DNA from: Verrucomicrobiota bacterium | Lineage (GTDB): Bacteria; Verrucomicrobiota; Verrucomicrobiia; Limisphaerales; AV2 | Length of the DNA stretch: 9,132 nt | Direction of reading: 5' to 3' | Assembly: GCA_003219675.1 (NCBI GenBank) | Contig: QHPW01000236.1 | Span: 1-9,132 of the forward strand | Shown here: one piece after another, positions 1 to 5,426 of the stretch | Layout of the letters: every line of letters starts with the position of its first letter | Numbering within the stretch: position 1 is the first letter of the stretch | Position numbers and translations under genes: made by a program | Notes under the pieces: model-generated | Told to the model about the DNA's origin: nothing | What the model saw: the letters and a program-made list of their open reading frames with translations, nothing else | The model's database searches: none

Positions 1-29
1 TGGAAAGTGAATCCCCTCCCCATGAACCT

Positions 30-122
30 CGTAGCAGCCGACGTGAGGAGGCTCAGTCTGAAATCCGAAATCCGAAATCCGAAATCCGAAATAGCGAGAG
101 CCTCCTCACGTCGGCTGCTACG
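30..122. repeat. Inverted-repeat element with perfect 25-bp arms around a 7-bp tandem repeat
   Basis: The left arm at 30-54 (begins CGTAGCAGCCGACGTGAGG) is the exact reverse complement of the right arm at 98-122. A second, outer pair, TGAACCTC at 23-30 and GAGGTTCA at 128-135, extends the symmetry. Between the arms, 61-92 holds four tandem copies of AAATCCG plus a partial fifth. The same arm recurs at 1916-1934 and, with one base changed, at 3026-3049, so it is a dispersed family rather than a local palindrome. No coding potential is recognisable. It could be a non-autonomous mobile element or a structured intergenic repeat; on the sequence alone the two cannot be separated. Confidence 0.85.
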
Positions 123-160
123 ATTCAGAGGTTCAATGGGCGAAGATTTTTCGGGAAAAT

Positions 161-197
161 CTCCCCTGGGGGAGAGGGCCGGGGTGAGGGCGAGCGT
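161..197. repeat. GC-rich interspersed repeat, intact copy
   Basis: The stretch CTCCCCTGGGGGAGAGGGCC and the following GGGGTGAGGGCGAGCG form a short GC-rich repeat. A second copy lies in opposite orientation at 1754-1858 and is interrupted there. The copy sits just beyond the 3' end of the sulfatase gene, whose stop codon is at 203-205. The CTCCCC/GGGGAG half can form a small hairpin, which could help end transcription of the sulfatase gene, but there is no T-run on the sulfatase strand to support a classic terminator. Similar sequences are frequent between genes in environmental bacterial genomes; that last point is recalled, not checked. Confidence 0.7.
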
Positions 198-202
198 TTT
201 TT

Positions 203-1635
203 TCATTTCTCAAGTTTCTTCCCGGCCGCCGGCCACGGTTCGCCTCGCCCCTGCTGAAGTACCCGTTTCATCTCGGCCACGAACTTCGCATATTTCGGGT
301 CGTTCGCAAGATTGGTGAATTCGCGCGGGTCCTTCTCGTGGTCGTAAAGCTCGACGCCTTTCTTGCCATCGTCCCATTCGGTGTAGCGCCAGCGCTCCGT
401 GCGCACGCTGCGGCCCATGAAACTGCCTTCGTTGGATCCCAGCGAAGCCTCGGATGATCAAGCAACGGTCGCAGACTCGCGCCGGCCGGATTTTGCGGCG
501 GGACCAAACCGCAAAAGTCAGTGATTGTCGGATAAATATCGAGCGACTCAACAACGCGCTCGCATCCTTTGCCATTCGCTTTCTGTCCAGGCGCGGCGAC
601 AATCAACGGCACGCGTGCCGATTCCTCGAACAAACTCATCTTCTGCCACAAGCCATGTTCGCCGAGGTGCCAGCCGTGGTCGCCCCAGAGGATCACGATG
701 GTGTTGTCCCAAAGCTTGAGTCGGTCGAGCGCGTCGAGCACCTTGCCGAGTTGCGCGTCCATGTAACTGATCGATGCGTAATAGGCGCGAATCGCGCGGC
801 GACAATCCTCCTCGTTCAGGCCGTAGTTCGGCGGCTTTACCCAGGGAGCGGCCGGAGGGATGTCATCGCGATCATTTGGCGGGCCTTTTGGCATGGAAAT
901 GTTTTCGAGCGGATACAAGTCAAAATACTTCTTCGGCACAATCCACGGCACGTGCGGGCGATAAAAGCCGCACCCGATGAAGAACGGCTTGTCCTTGTGT
1001 TCCTCCAAAAGGCGAATCGTCTCCGCTGCAACCCTGGCATCGGTGAATTCGTCGTCGTTGCCCGGCGACTCATACCAGGCCAGCGAAGCGCCGAGGCCGC
1101 GATTCTTTGGATTCAGGTTGGTGACCTTGTCCTCTTCGTCCCTGTCGCGCCCGCGCGGATTAATCACCTGGTCCCACGATAGAGGATCGTCGAGGCCGCT
1201 GGTGCCGATCTGACCCGGCACGCCGTAGTGGTAGAGCTTGCCAACTCGGGCGACGAAATAGTGATTTTGTCGGAACAACTGCGGCATCGTGACGACATCG
1301 GGCATGGTCGTTTTGCGAAAATCGGTTTGCAGATCTAATATCCGCGTGGTGTCGGGCCGCAAGCCGGTGAGCAACGAAACACGGCTCGGACTGCACAACG
1401 GGAACTGGCAGTAGGCGCGATCGAATCGCACGCCACGACGAGCGAGCCGGTCCACGTTTTGCGATTTCACGATCCGATTGCCGTAACATCCGAGGTGATT
1501 GTTCAGGTCATCCACGGCGATGAACAAGACGTTGAGTTTGCGCGCGTCGGTTTTGGCGGTATCCGCGGCTGGAAGCGTCGCTGTCGCCAGAAAGAGGTAA
1601 AGGACTGAAAGAACAGCGCACCGGTGATTTCTCAT
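203..1635 (-). CDS. Secreted S1-family sulfatase, iduronate-2-sulfatase-like, with a frameshift near the 3' end
   Basis: This enzyme should hydrolyse sulfate esters, probably on sulfated polysaccharides, outside the cytoplasm. From the ATG at 1635 the protein opens with a signal peptide (about residues 1-24, ending LPAAD). Metal-binding Asp42-Asp43 lie in FIAVDDLN. The sulfatase core CSPSR is at 81-85, where Cys81 would be converted to formylglycine. GKLYH has Lys133, FYRPHVP has His228, and GDHGWHLGEHG has Asp319 and His320. CSPSRVSLLTG followed by RPDTTR is the pattern of iduronate-2-sulfatases. The reading frame is continuous to about residue 393 (nt 457). The expected C-terminus (RTERWRYTEW, then ELYDHEKDPREFTNLA) then continues in another frame to the stop at 203-205. 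Restoring one base between about 457 and 420 gives 477 residues, normal for the family. Without it, the first frame runs to 268 with an unrelated tail. ORF extension upstream to 1911 is translated repeat DNA, so 1635 is preferred. No Shine-Dalgarno sequence is visible. The exact substrate cannot be assigned. Confidence 0.9.
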
Positions 1636-1753
1636 GGGAAGGAGTTTTACCAAACGCACAAGGACAGGTCCAATTGTTGTTAGAAAACTGCTGGGAGGAC
1701 GCGCCTCCCCGGCTGCCCTGGCGCCTCCTACTCTGAAAACGGGATTGGAGGAA

Positions 1754-1858
1754 ACGCTCGCCCTCACCCCGCCTTCGCGGGCCGAAGCCAATCCGGTCAT
1801 CTTCAGCAGAATTGCTACGGCGGGCGAAGGCCCGGCCCTCTCCCCCAGGAGAGGGGGA
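1754..1858. repeat. GC-rich interspersed repeat, second copy, split by a 59-bp insert
   Basis: The two halves at 1754-1771 and 1835-1858 join to match the reverse complement of the copy at 161-197. Apart from a single change near the end (CCAGGAGAG versus CCAGGGGAG) the fit is exact over the first 33 or so bases. Everything between, 1772-1834, is extra relative to that copy. The insert is described separately. Confidence 0.75.
1772..1830. mobile_element. 59-bp miniature insertion-like element with inverted ends and 4-bp direct repeats
   Basis: The ends CCTTCGC (1772-1778) and GCGAAGG (1824-1830) are perfect inverted repeats of 7 bp, and 11 of 13 bases match if the arms are extended inward. 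The element is flanked by CCCG on both sides (1768-1771 and 1831-1834). Removing the insert and one CCCG restores the uninterrupted repeat seen at 161-197. This is what a transposition event with a 4-bp target duplication leaves behind. It is far too short to encode a transposase, so it would have to be mobilised in trans. The family is not one I can name. Confidence 0.55.
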
Positions 1859-1915
1859 AGCACGCACAGTTTCCCGCAATTTTTACGCCCTTTGGTGTGG
1901 AATTGCTTCATGGGT

Positions 1916-1934
1916 CCTCACGTCGGCTGCTACG
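1916..1934. repeat. Solo copy of the 25-bp family arm
   Basis: CCTCACGTCGGCTGCTACG is identical to the last 19 bases of the right arm at 104-122. No opposing arm is seen nearby, so this is either half of a decayed element or a solo insertion. Confidence 0.75.
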
Positions 1935-1976
1935 AAGCCTCGCGGGCGTTTCAAGAATGGAATCGAACTCCGGGTG

Positions 1977-2038
1977 ATTCGCGGCAATTCGTGAAATCCG
2001 TGTCTAAATATTCATGTTCATTCGTGTCCATTCGCGGT
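1977..2038. repeat. Short ATTCGTG/ATTCGCGG-type intergenic repeat
   Basis: ATTCGCGG occurs at 1977-1984 and again at 2030-2037, and ATTCGTG at 1987-1993 and 2020-2026, with near copies such as TTCATGTTCATT between them. On the minus strand it reads as GAATGGACACGAATGAAC, a pattern I recall as common between genes in Verrucomicrobiota and Planctomycetota. It ends a few bases beyond the stop codon of the isomerase-like gene (2046-2048). Confidence 0.55.
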
Positions 2039-2045
2039 GCAAACG

Positions 2046-2957
2046 TCACAACAGGTTCTGATACGCCAGGAACAGCCCGCGAAAGTATTTCATGACGCGC
2101 ACCGGGTCGTTGCTCTCGGGAATTTCGGCCAGGCAAAAGCCGGTGAAACCGATCTCATTCAGGCGCGTGAGCAGTTTGCGGAACGGATATTCATCCAGAT
2201 ACAGGTCGCGCATGTGGACGGTGAAGATTTTGTCCTTCACCAGATTGAAATTGCGATCGAAGCCGTCGCCGGCGAGGTCGGTCTGGTTCGAGTTCCAGCA
2301 GACGCCTACGTTCCGATGGTTGGCCGCGTCCATGATGGTTTTGATGTTCGGCAGCAAGGACGTCTCCGGGCCGTGGACTTCAAGCCGGATTTGCACGCCG
2401 TAACCATCGCCGAACTCGCCCAGCTCGCGCAGTGATTTGCCGATTTGCTCCAGCGTCTTTTCCTTCGACACTTCTTTGGGCAGTCCGTTGGGCCGGACTT
2501 TGACGCCGGGCGCGCCGACATCGTGCCCCAGAACGATGTATTCCTTGGTCGCCTCGATGTCCTTGCGCAGTTTGGTCTGGTCCGGCGTGTGGTAATCGAA
2601 CGCGCTGCCCAATCCCATCAACTCGACGTTTGAGTCCCCGAAGCGCTTCTTCACCTCCTCGCGCTGCGCCTTGCTCAAGGTGACTTCGACGCCGTGGGCA
2701 TGGGTGGTGCGCAACTCGACTCCGTCGAATCTCGCCTCCTGGCAATTCTTGATGATGGTGGCGAGGTCCCAGTCTTTGGCGAGATTGTAAGTGACAGTAC
2801 CGAGCCGAATCTTTGAAGGCGTGGCGAATGAAGCGGACGATTTCTCCGCAGCCAAGACAGCCTGGGCTGCGAATCCGAGCGCGCCGAGCCCGAGTCCTGC
2901 TCTTTGCAAGAAATCCCGGCGCGTGGGTCTGATTGTCTGTGTGATGTGTGTTTCCAT
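2046..2957 (-). CDS. Tat-exported sugar phosphate isomerase/epimerase-like protein (AP endonuclease 2-type TIM barrel)
   Basis: The 303-residue protein starts with a twin-arginine signal, TRRDFLQRAG at residues 12-21, followed by a hydrophobic stretch to about Ala37. It is therefore expected to fold in the cytoplasm and act in the periplasm. The mature part (about 48-303) has the layout of the xylose isomerase-like TIM barrel: a first strand IRLGTVTYNL, then FDGVELRTTH (77-86), VQIRLEVHGPET (188-199), VGVCWNSNQTD (217-227), FTVHMRD (245-251) and FCLAEIPE (274-281). Likely metal ligands are Glu193, a residue in WNSNQTD, His248 and Glu279. Members act on sugars or sugar phosphates, but this subfamily's substrate is not established. 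The ATG at 2957 is chosen because it places the Tat motif at the N-terminus; an upstream in-frame start at 3020 only adds a non-conserved leader. It lies on the same strand as the sulfatase gene, 410 bp away, so joint transcription is doubtful. No Shine-Dalgarno sequence is seen. Confidence 0.85.
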   Translation of the reverse strand: METHITQTIRPTRRDFLQRAGLGLGALGFAAQAVLAAEKSSASFATPSKIRLGTVTYNLAKDWDLATIIKNCQEARFDGVELRTTHAHGVEVTLSKAQREEVKKRFGDSNVELMGLGSAFDYHTPDQTKLRKDIEATKEYIVLGHDVGAPGVKVRPNGLPKEVSKEKTLEQIGKSLRELGEFGDGYGVQIRLEVHGPETSLLPNIKTIMDAANHRNVGVCWNSNQTDLAGDGFDRNFNLVKDKIFTVHMRDLYLDEYPFRKLLTRLNEIGFTGFCLAEIPESNDPVRVMKYFRGLFLAYQNLL

Positions 2958-3025
2958 GTTGAAAAGGGTTAATGCCGCCCAGCCTAATTCCCGTTCGCGC
3001 CCGCGCAAACAAAATTTCACAAATT

Positions 3026-3196
3026 GTAGCAGCCGACGTAAGGAGGCTCAAATAGTGCCACCAAGGGGTAGTGTCCTGATCTGCTTAAGGTGGGTGCGCC
3101 GCTGCCGCGGCGCACGGCGGTGCCGCAGCACCCGCCGCCACCAAATTAAGACACTGCCCCACCACGGCGTCAACAGAGCCTCCTTACCTCAGCTAC
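3026..3196. repeat. 171-bp nested inverted-repeat element in the divergent intergenic region
   Basis: The outer arms are 3026-3049 (family arm, GTAGCAGCC...) and 3176-3196; the inner 12 bases GTAAGGAGGCTC/GAGCCTCCTTAC pair perfectly and the tips GTAGC/GCTAC pair again. Inside, GGGGTAGTGTC (3065-3075) pairs with GACACTGCCCC (3150-3160), and CTTAAGGTGG (3084-3093) pairs with CCACC...TTAAG (3138-3150) around a small bulge. The head carries two hairpins: GTGCGCCGC/GCGGCGCAC (3094-3102 with 3107-3115, perfect) and GGCGGTGC/GCACCCGCC (3116-3123 with 3128-3136, one bulged base). It occupies most of the 302-bp gap between the divergent isomerase-like gene and panB, so it could affect either promoter. 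No open frame is supported. No tRNA is evident. Confidence 0.8.
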
Positions 3197-3259
3197 AGAC
3201 TTGAAGAGCAGGATGATTTCCACTTGTGGCATTGCCCTTCCGGCATGAAGGTTTGAAAC

Positions 3260-4015
3260 ATGAGCGCGACAAAAGTAACCGCCGAAATGATTCGGGGGAT
3301 GAAGGGTCAGAGGATCCCCGCGCTGACGGCCTACGACTATCCGATGGCCAGGCTGCTGGATGAGATCGGAATCCCGCTTATCCTCGTCGGCGATTCGCTG
3401 GGGATGGTCGTGCTCGGTTATCCGGACACGACGCATGTCAGCATGGCTGAAATGGAGCATCACGTCCGCGCCGCTGCCCGCGCAAAGCCGCGCGCGCTGG
3501 TGGCCGCAGACCTGCCGTATCACAGTTACCGGACCGTCAAGGATGCCGTCGCCAATTCGAAGCGACTGGTTGCCGCGGGAGCTGAAGCGGTGAAGGCCGA
3601 GGGTGGGCGTAAAATCCTTGAGCAGGTGCGCTCTATCATCGCGGCCGGCATTCCTTTTTTCGGCCACCTGGGCATGTTGCCGCAGAGCGTGCGAGAAGAG
3701 GGCGGTTACCATGTCAAAGGCAAGATCGAGTCCGAGCGCGAATCGTTGCTCGCTGATGCGCAGGCGCTGGCCGAGGCCGGGGCGTTTGCGATCGTGCTGG
3801 AACTCGTCGCCCCATCGGTGGCGAAGGAGCTGACACAAAAAATTCCAGCTCCAACCATTGGTATTGGCTCCGGACCGGACTGTGACGGGCAGATTCTGGT
3901 CACGACCGATTTGCTGGGCACGTTTCCCTGGTTTACTCCGAAGTTTGTGAAGCCGCGATTAAAGGGCGCCGATCAGATGCGCGCGGCGATTGAGGAGTGG
4001 AAGAAGTCGATTTGA
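3260..4015 (+). CDS. panB: 3-methyl-2-oxobutanoate hydroxymethyltransferase (ketopantoate hydroxymethyltransferase)
   Basis: PanB transfers a hydroxymethyl group from 5,10-methylenetetrahydrofolate to 2-oxoisovalerate, giving ketopantoate, the first committed step of pantothenate and CoA synthesis in the cytoplasm. The 251-residue protein is close to the usual 260-280. Motifs run in the family order: ALTAYDYPMA (21-30), LVGDSLGMV (42-50) with Mg-binding Asp45, AADLPYHSY (82-90) with Asp84, AVKAEGG (110-116) with Lys112 and Glu114, GHLGMLPQSV (135-144), VLELV (179-183) with catalytic Glu181, and the IGIGSGPDCDGQ region. All of these match the E. coli enzyme position for position near the active site. 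The C-terminus is slightly shorter than in E. coli. A weak Shine-Dalgarno sequence, GAAGG at 3247-3251, sits 8 bases before the ATG. It is followed on the same strand by two molybdenum cofactor genes; no panC or panD is in view. Confidence 0.97.
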   Translation: MSATKVTAEMIRGMKGQRIPALTAYDYPMARLLDEIGIPLILVGDSLGMVVLGYPDTTHVSMAEMEHHVRAAARAKPRALVAADLPYHSYRTVKDAVANSKRLVAAGAEAVKAEGGRKILEQVRSIIAAGIPFFGHLGMLPQSVREEGGYHVKGKIESERESLLADAQALAEAGAFAIVLELVAPSVAKELTQKIPAPTIGIGSGPDCDGQILVTTDLLGTFPWFTPKFVKPRLKGADQMRAAIEEWKKSI

Positions 4016-4022
4016 ATTCTTT

Positions 4023-4104
4023 TGCCGCGAAAAGGCGCAAAGAGCACAAAAAGGCAGGCTCGATTCGCATTTCTATTTTGTGACTTTTGTGCTTTTTTGT
4101 GGCA
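4023..4104 (+). repeat. Long imperfect hairpin between panB and moaC
   Basis: The arms 4023-4051 (begins TGCCGCGAAAAGGCGC) and 4076-4104 (ends TTTTTTGTGGCA) pair along nearly their whole length. Of the first 26 positions, 19 are Watson-Crick pairs and 5 more are G-U pairs in the RNA read from the plus strand, leaving two mismatches; the inner CACAAAA/TTTTGTG continues the stem. The loop is about 24 bases. The wobble pairs all have G in the left arm, so the stem is much stronger in plus-strand RNA than in minus-strand RNA. It starts 7 bases after the panB stop codon and ends 13 bases before the moaC ATG, so it could act as an attenuator or processing site, or could simply be a decayed repeat. 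Confidence 0.7.
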
Positions 4105-4117
4105 CGAACAACGCCTG

Positions 4118-4570
4118 ATGAAACGACTGACGCATATTGGCGCGCATGGCGAAGCGCGCATGGTGGATGTCTCGGCGAAGCCGGTGCAACGGCGCGAAGC
4201 GGTCGCTCGCGGCGAAATCCGGCTGCAAAAGGAGACCCTCAAATTGATCGAATCGCAAACCATCGCCAAGGGGAACGTGCTGGCCACGGCGCGGGTGGCG
4301 GGAATTCAAGCGGCGAAGAGATGCGGTGAATTGATTCCGCTTTGCCATCCGCTCCCGATCACCCATTGCGAAGTGAATTTTGAGATTCCCAACAGCCGCG
4401 ACAGAATCATCATCACCGCGTCGGCCAAAATCGCGGCCCAAACCGGCGTGGAAATGGAAGCATTAACCGCGGTGAGTGTCGCCGCGCTGACGATTTACGA
4501 TATGTGCAAGGCCACCGATAAAAAGATGTGGATTACGGACATTAAACTCGTGTCCAAGACCAAACATTGA
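4118..4570 (+). CDS. moaC: Cyclic pyranopterin monophosphate synthase
   Basis: MoaC converts 3',8-cyclo-7,8-dihydroguanosine triphosphate, the product of MoaA, into cyclic pyranopterin monophosphate in the first stage of molybdenum cofactor synthesis. The 150-residue protein is near the E. coli length of 161 and aligns with it nearly without gaps: LTHIGAHGEARMVDVS (4-19), Lys51 in the KGNVLATAR segment, the active-site LIPLCHPL (72-79) with His77, TGVEMEALTA (109-118) with Glu112 and Glu114, and ALTIYDMCKA (123-132) with Asp128 and Lys131. All catalytic residues are present. The ATG at 4118 is preferred because the protein then begins exactly where MoaC proteins do; a TTG start at 4022 would translate the hairpin repeat. 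No strong Shine-Dalgarno sequence is visible. MoaA, MoaD and MoaE are not in the window. Confidence 0.97.
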   Translation: MKRLTHIGAHGEARMVDVSAKPVQRREAVARGEIRLQKETLKLIESQTIAKGNVLATARVAGIQAAKRCGELIPLCHPLPITHCEVNFEIPNSRDRIIITASAKIAAQTGVEMEALTAVSVAALTIYDMCKATDKKMWITDIKLVSKTKH

Positions 4571-4586
4571 AGCCGATGCGGTGAAG

Positions 4587-4634
4587 CGTTAAAACGTTGA
4601 AACCTTGAAACCTTGAAACGTTGAAACGTTAAAA
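4587..4634 (+). repeat. Six tandem 8-bp units (CGTTGAAA type) before the mog gene
   Basis: The six units read in order CGTTAAAA, CGTTGAAA, CCTTGAAA, CCTTGAAA, CGTTGAAA, CGTTAAAA: the variants are arranged symmetrically about the centre. An inverted near-copy, TTCAACGGTTCAACG, lies at 4661-4675, and 13 of its 15 bases can pair with 4619-4633 across a 27-base loop. That hairpin ends one base before the GTG at 4677. No gene is present in this 106-bp spacer. Confidence 0.85.
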
Positions 4635-4676
4635 CGGCCTGGCTTCCGCCGAGGTTCCGATTCAACGGTTCAACGA

Positions 4677-5168
4677 GTGAATGATATGCAAATCCAAGTC
4701 GGCATCATCACGATTTCAGACCGGGCATCGAAAGGTCTTTACGACGATCTTGGCGGTCCGGCGCTCAAAAAGGCGGCGGAAGGTTACGGATGGAAGGTTT
4801 TTGCCGAAGCGCTGGTGCCGGACGAGAAGCGCGACATTCAACGGGCCATCCGCGAGCAAATCGCAAAGGGCAGTCAACTCATTCTGACCACCGGCGGCAC
4901 AGGAGTGGCCTTGCGTGACGTCACGCCCGAAGCGGTTCGTGAAATTGCCGTGCGCGAACTGCCGGGGTTCGGCGAAGCCATGCGGTTGGAATCGATGAAA
5001 ATCACAAAGAACGCCATCCTCTCGCGCAATCTCGCCGCGGTCGTGGACAAGACGCTGGTGATCTGTCTGCCGGGCAAACCGAGCGGCGCGGTGGAATGTC
5101 TCGGTTTTGTCGTCGGCGCGATTCCGCATTGCGTCGAGGTGCTGCAGGAAGTGCCGACAAGTTGTTAG
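4677..5168 (+). CDS. mog: MogA/MoaB-family molybdopterin adenylyltransferase
   Basis: This family binds molybdopterin and adenylates it with ATP before molybdate insertion, so it acts late in the pathway that moaC starts. The 163-residue protein carries the diagnostic segments ITISDRASKGLYDD (11-24), PDE with Asp49, TTGGTG and RDVTPEA (71-86) with Asp81, LPGFGEAMR, AILSRNLAAV, and LPGKPSGAVECL. Asp49 and Asp81 correspond to the catalytic aspartates of E. coli MogA. The overall pattern is nearer to MogA than to MoaB, though the 195-residue E. coli Mog is longer at the C-terminus. The start is either GTG at 4677 or ATG at 4686; no Shine-Dalgarno sequence decides, and the conserved region begins at residue 5 (IQVGIITIS). 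Spacing of 106 bp from moaC, with repeats in between, allows but does not prove co-transcription. A minus-strand reading frame is open across its whole 3' half. Confidence 0.92.
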   Translation: MNDMQIQVGIITISDRASKGLYDDLGGPALKKAAEGYGWKVFAEALVPDEKRDIQRAIREQIAKGSQLILTTGGTGVALRDVTPEAVREIAVRELPGFGEAMRLESMKITKNAILSRNLAAVVDKTLVICLPGKPSGAVECLGFVVGAIPHCVEVLQEVPTSC

Positions 5169-5423
5169 AACTGAAAAGTCGCGATGGTTCGGCAACCGTT
5201 CGTGATACCCCCAAGAAAAATCAATCCCCGCTTCTGCGTCTCTATCATAAACAACGTCTGGCGCTCCGAGGAGTGCCAAAACCTCTGATTGCTGCAAACC
5301 ATCGCGCACCTGGGCCATCGCGCGCTGGAAAGTGTGCCAGGCTTTCATCCGACTCACCGCTCTGCGGACTCTGGAAAACAAAAACGTGCGAACCTGCACG
5401 AAGAGGGAGGTCGGGGTCGTCAC
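4716..5423 (-). CDS. Possible small BamE/SmpA-like gene or gene remnant, running antisense into mog
   Basis: A GTG at 5423, 3 bases after the stop codon of the VTC gene, opens a 235-codon frame. Its first 85 or so residues (to about 5169) lie outside mog and include GLQQSEVLALLGAPD, which resembles the helix-turn and 'evL..lG.Pd' motif of BamE/SmpA-type lipoprotein domains. An alternative ATG at 5348 gives MKAWHTFQRAM... just before that motif. Past about residue 85 the frame is merely the antisense of mog and shows no recognisable protein. There is no lipoprotein signal. The likely readings are a short real gene that lost its own stop codon when the neighbouring region was joined on, a remnant, or chance. 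The position right behind the VTC gene fits an operon partner. Confidence 0.3.
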   Translation of the reverse strand: MTTPTSLFVQVRTFLFSRVRRAVSRMKAWHTFQRAMAQVRDGLQQSEVLALLGAPDVVYDRDAEAGIDFSWGYHERLPNHRDFSVLTTCRHFLQHLDAMRNRADDKTETFHRAARFARQTDHQRLVHDRGEIAREDGVLCDFHRFQPHGFAEPRQFAHGNFTNRFGRDVTQGHSCAAGGQNELTALCDLLADGPLNVALLVRHQRFGKNLPSVTFRRLFERRTAKIVVKTFRCPV

Positions 5424-5426
5424 CGG

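Larger units (their letters stand above)
1636..2045. other. Gene-free 410-bp region made largely of short repeats
   Basis: This spacer lies upstream of the sulfatase gene and downstream of the isomerase-like gene, both on the minus strand, so it should hold the sulfatase promoter. No convincing -35/-10 pair is visible. It contains a GC-rich palindromic stretch at about 1693-1731 (GGGAGG and CCTCCC flanking ACGCG, then GGCGCCTCC), an interrupted GC-rich repeat at 1754-1858, a solo copy of the 25-bp family arm at 1916-1934, and an ATTCGTG/ATTCGCGG-type repeat at 1977-2038. Open frames that cross it translate low-complexity repeat sequence and are not believable genes. Confidence 0.7.

Noticed and set aside
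454..1182. 242-codon plus-strand frame opposite the sulfatase gene
   Set aside because: It is antisense to a clearly identified sulfatase, shows no recognisable motifs, and is the kind of long shadow frame that GC-rich codon use produces.
1636..1911. N-terminal extension of the sulfatase frame to 1911
   Set aside because: The extra 92 codons translate the GC-rich repeats and the 59-bp insert, while the ATG at 1635 is followed directly by a signal peptide.
3065..3160. Branched fold considered as a tRNA or known structured RNA
   Set aside because: There is no seven-base anticodon loop, T-arm consensus or CCA end, and the arms lie in a dispersed repeat family.
3170..3838. 222-codon minus-strand frame opposite panB
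   Set aside because: It lies antisense to a panB with all active-site residues and begins within the repeat region; no protein motif is seen.
4587..4634. Tandem array considered as a CRISPR
   Set aside because: Units are 8 bp with no spacers, and no cas gene is nearby.
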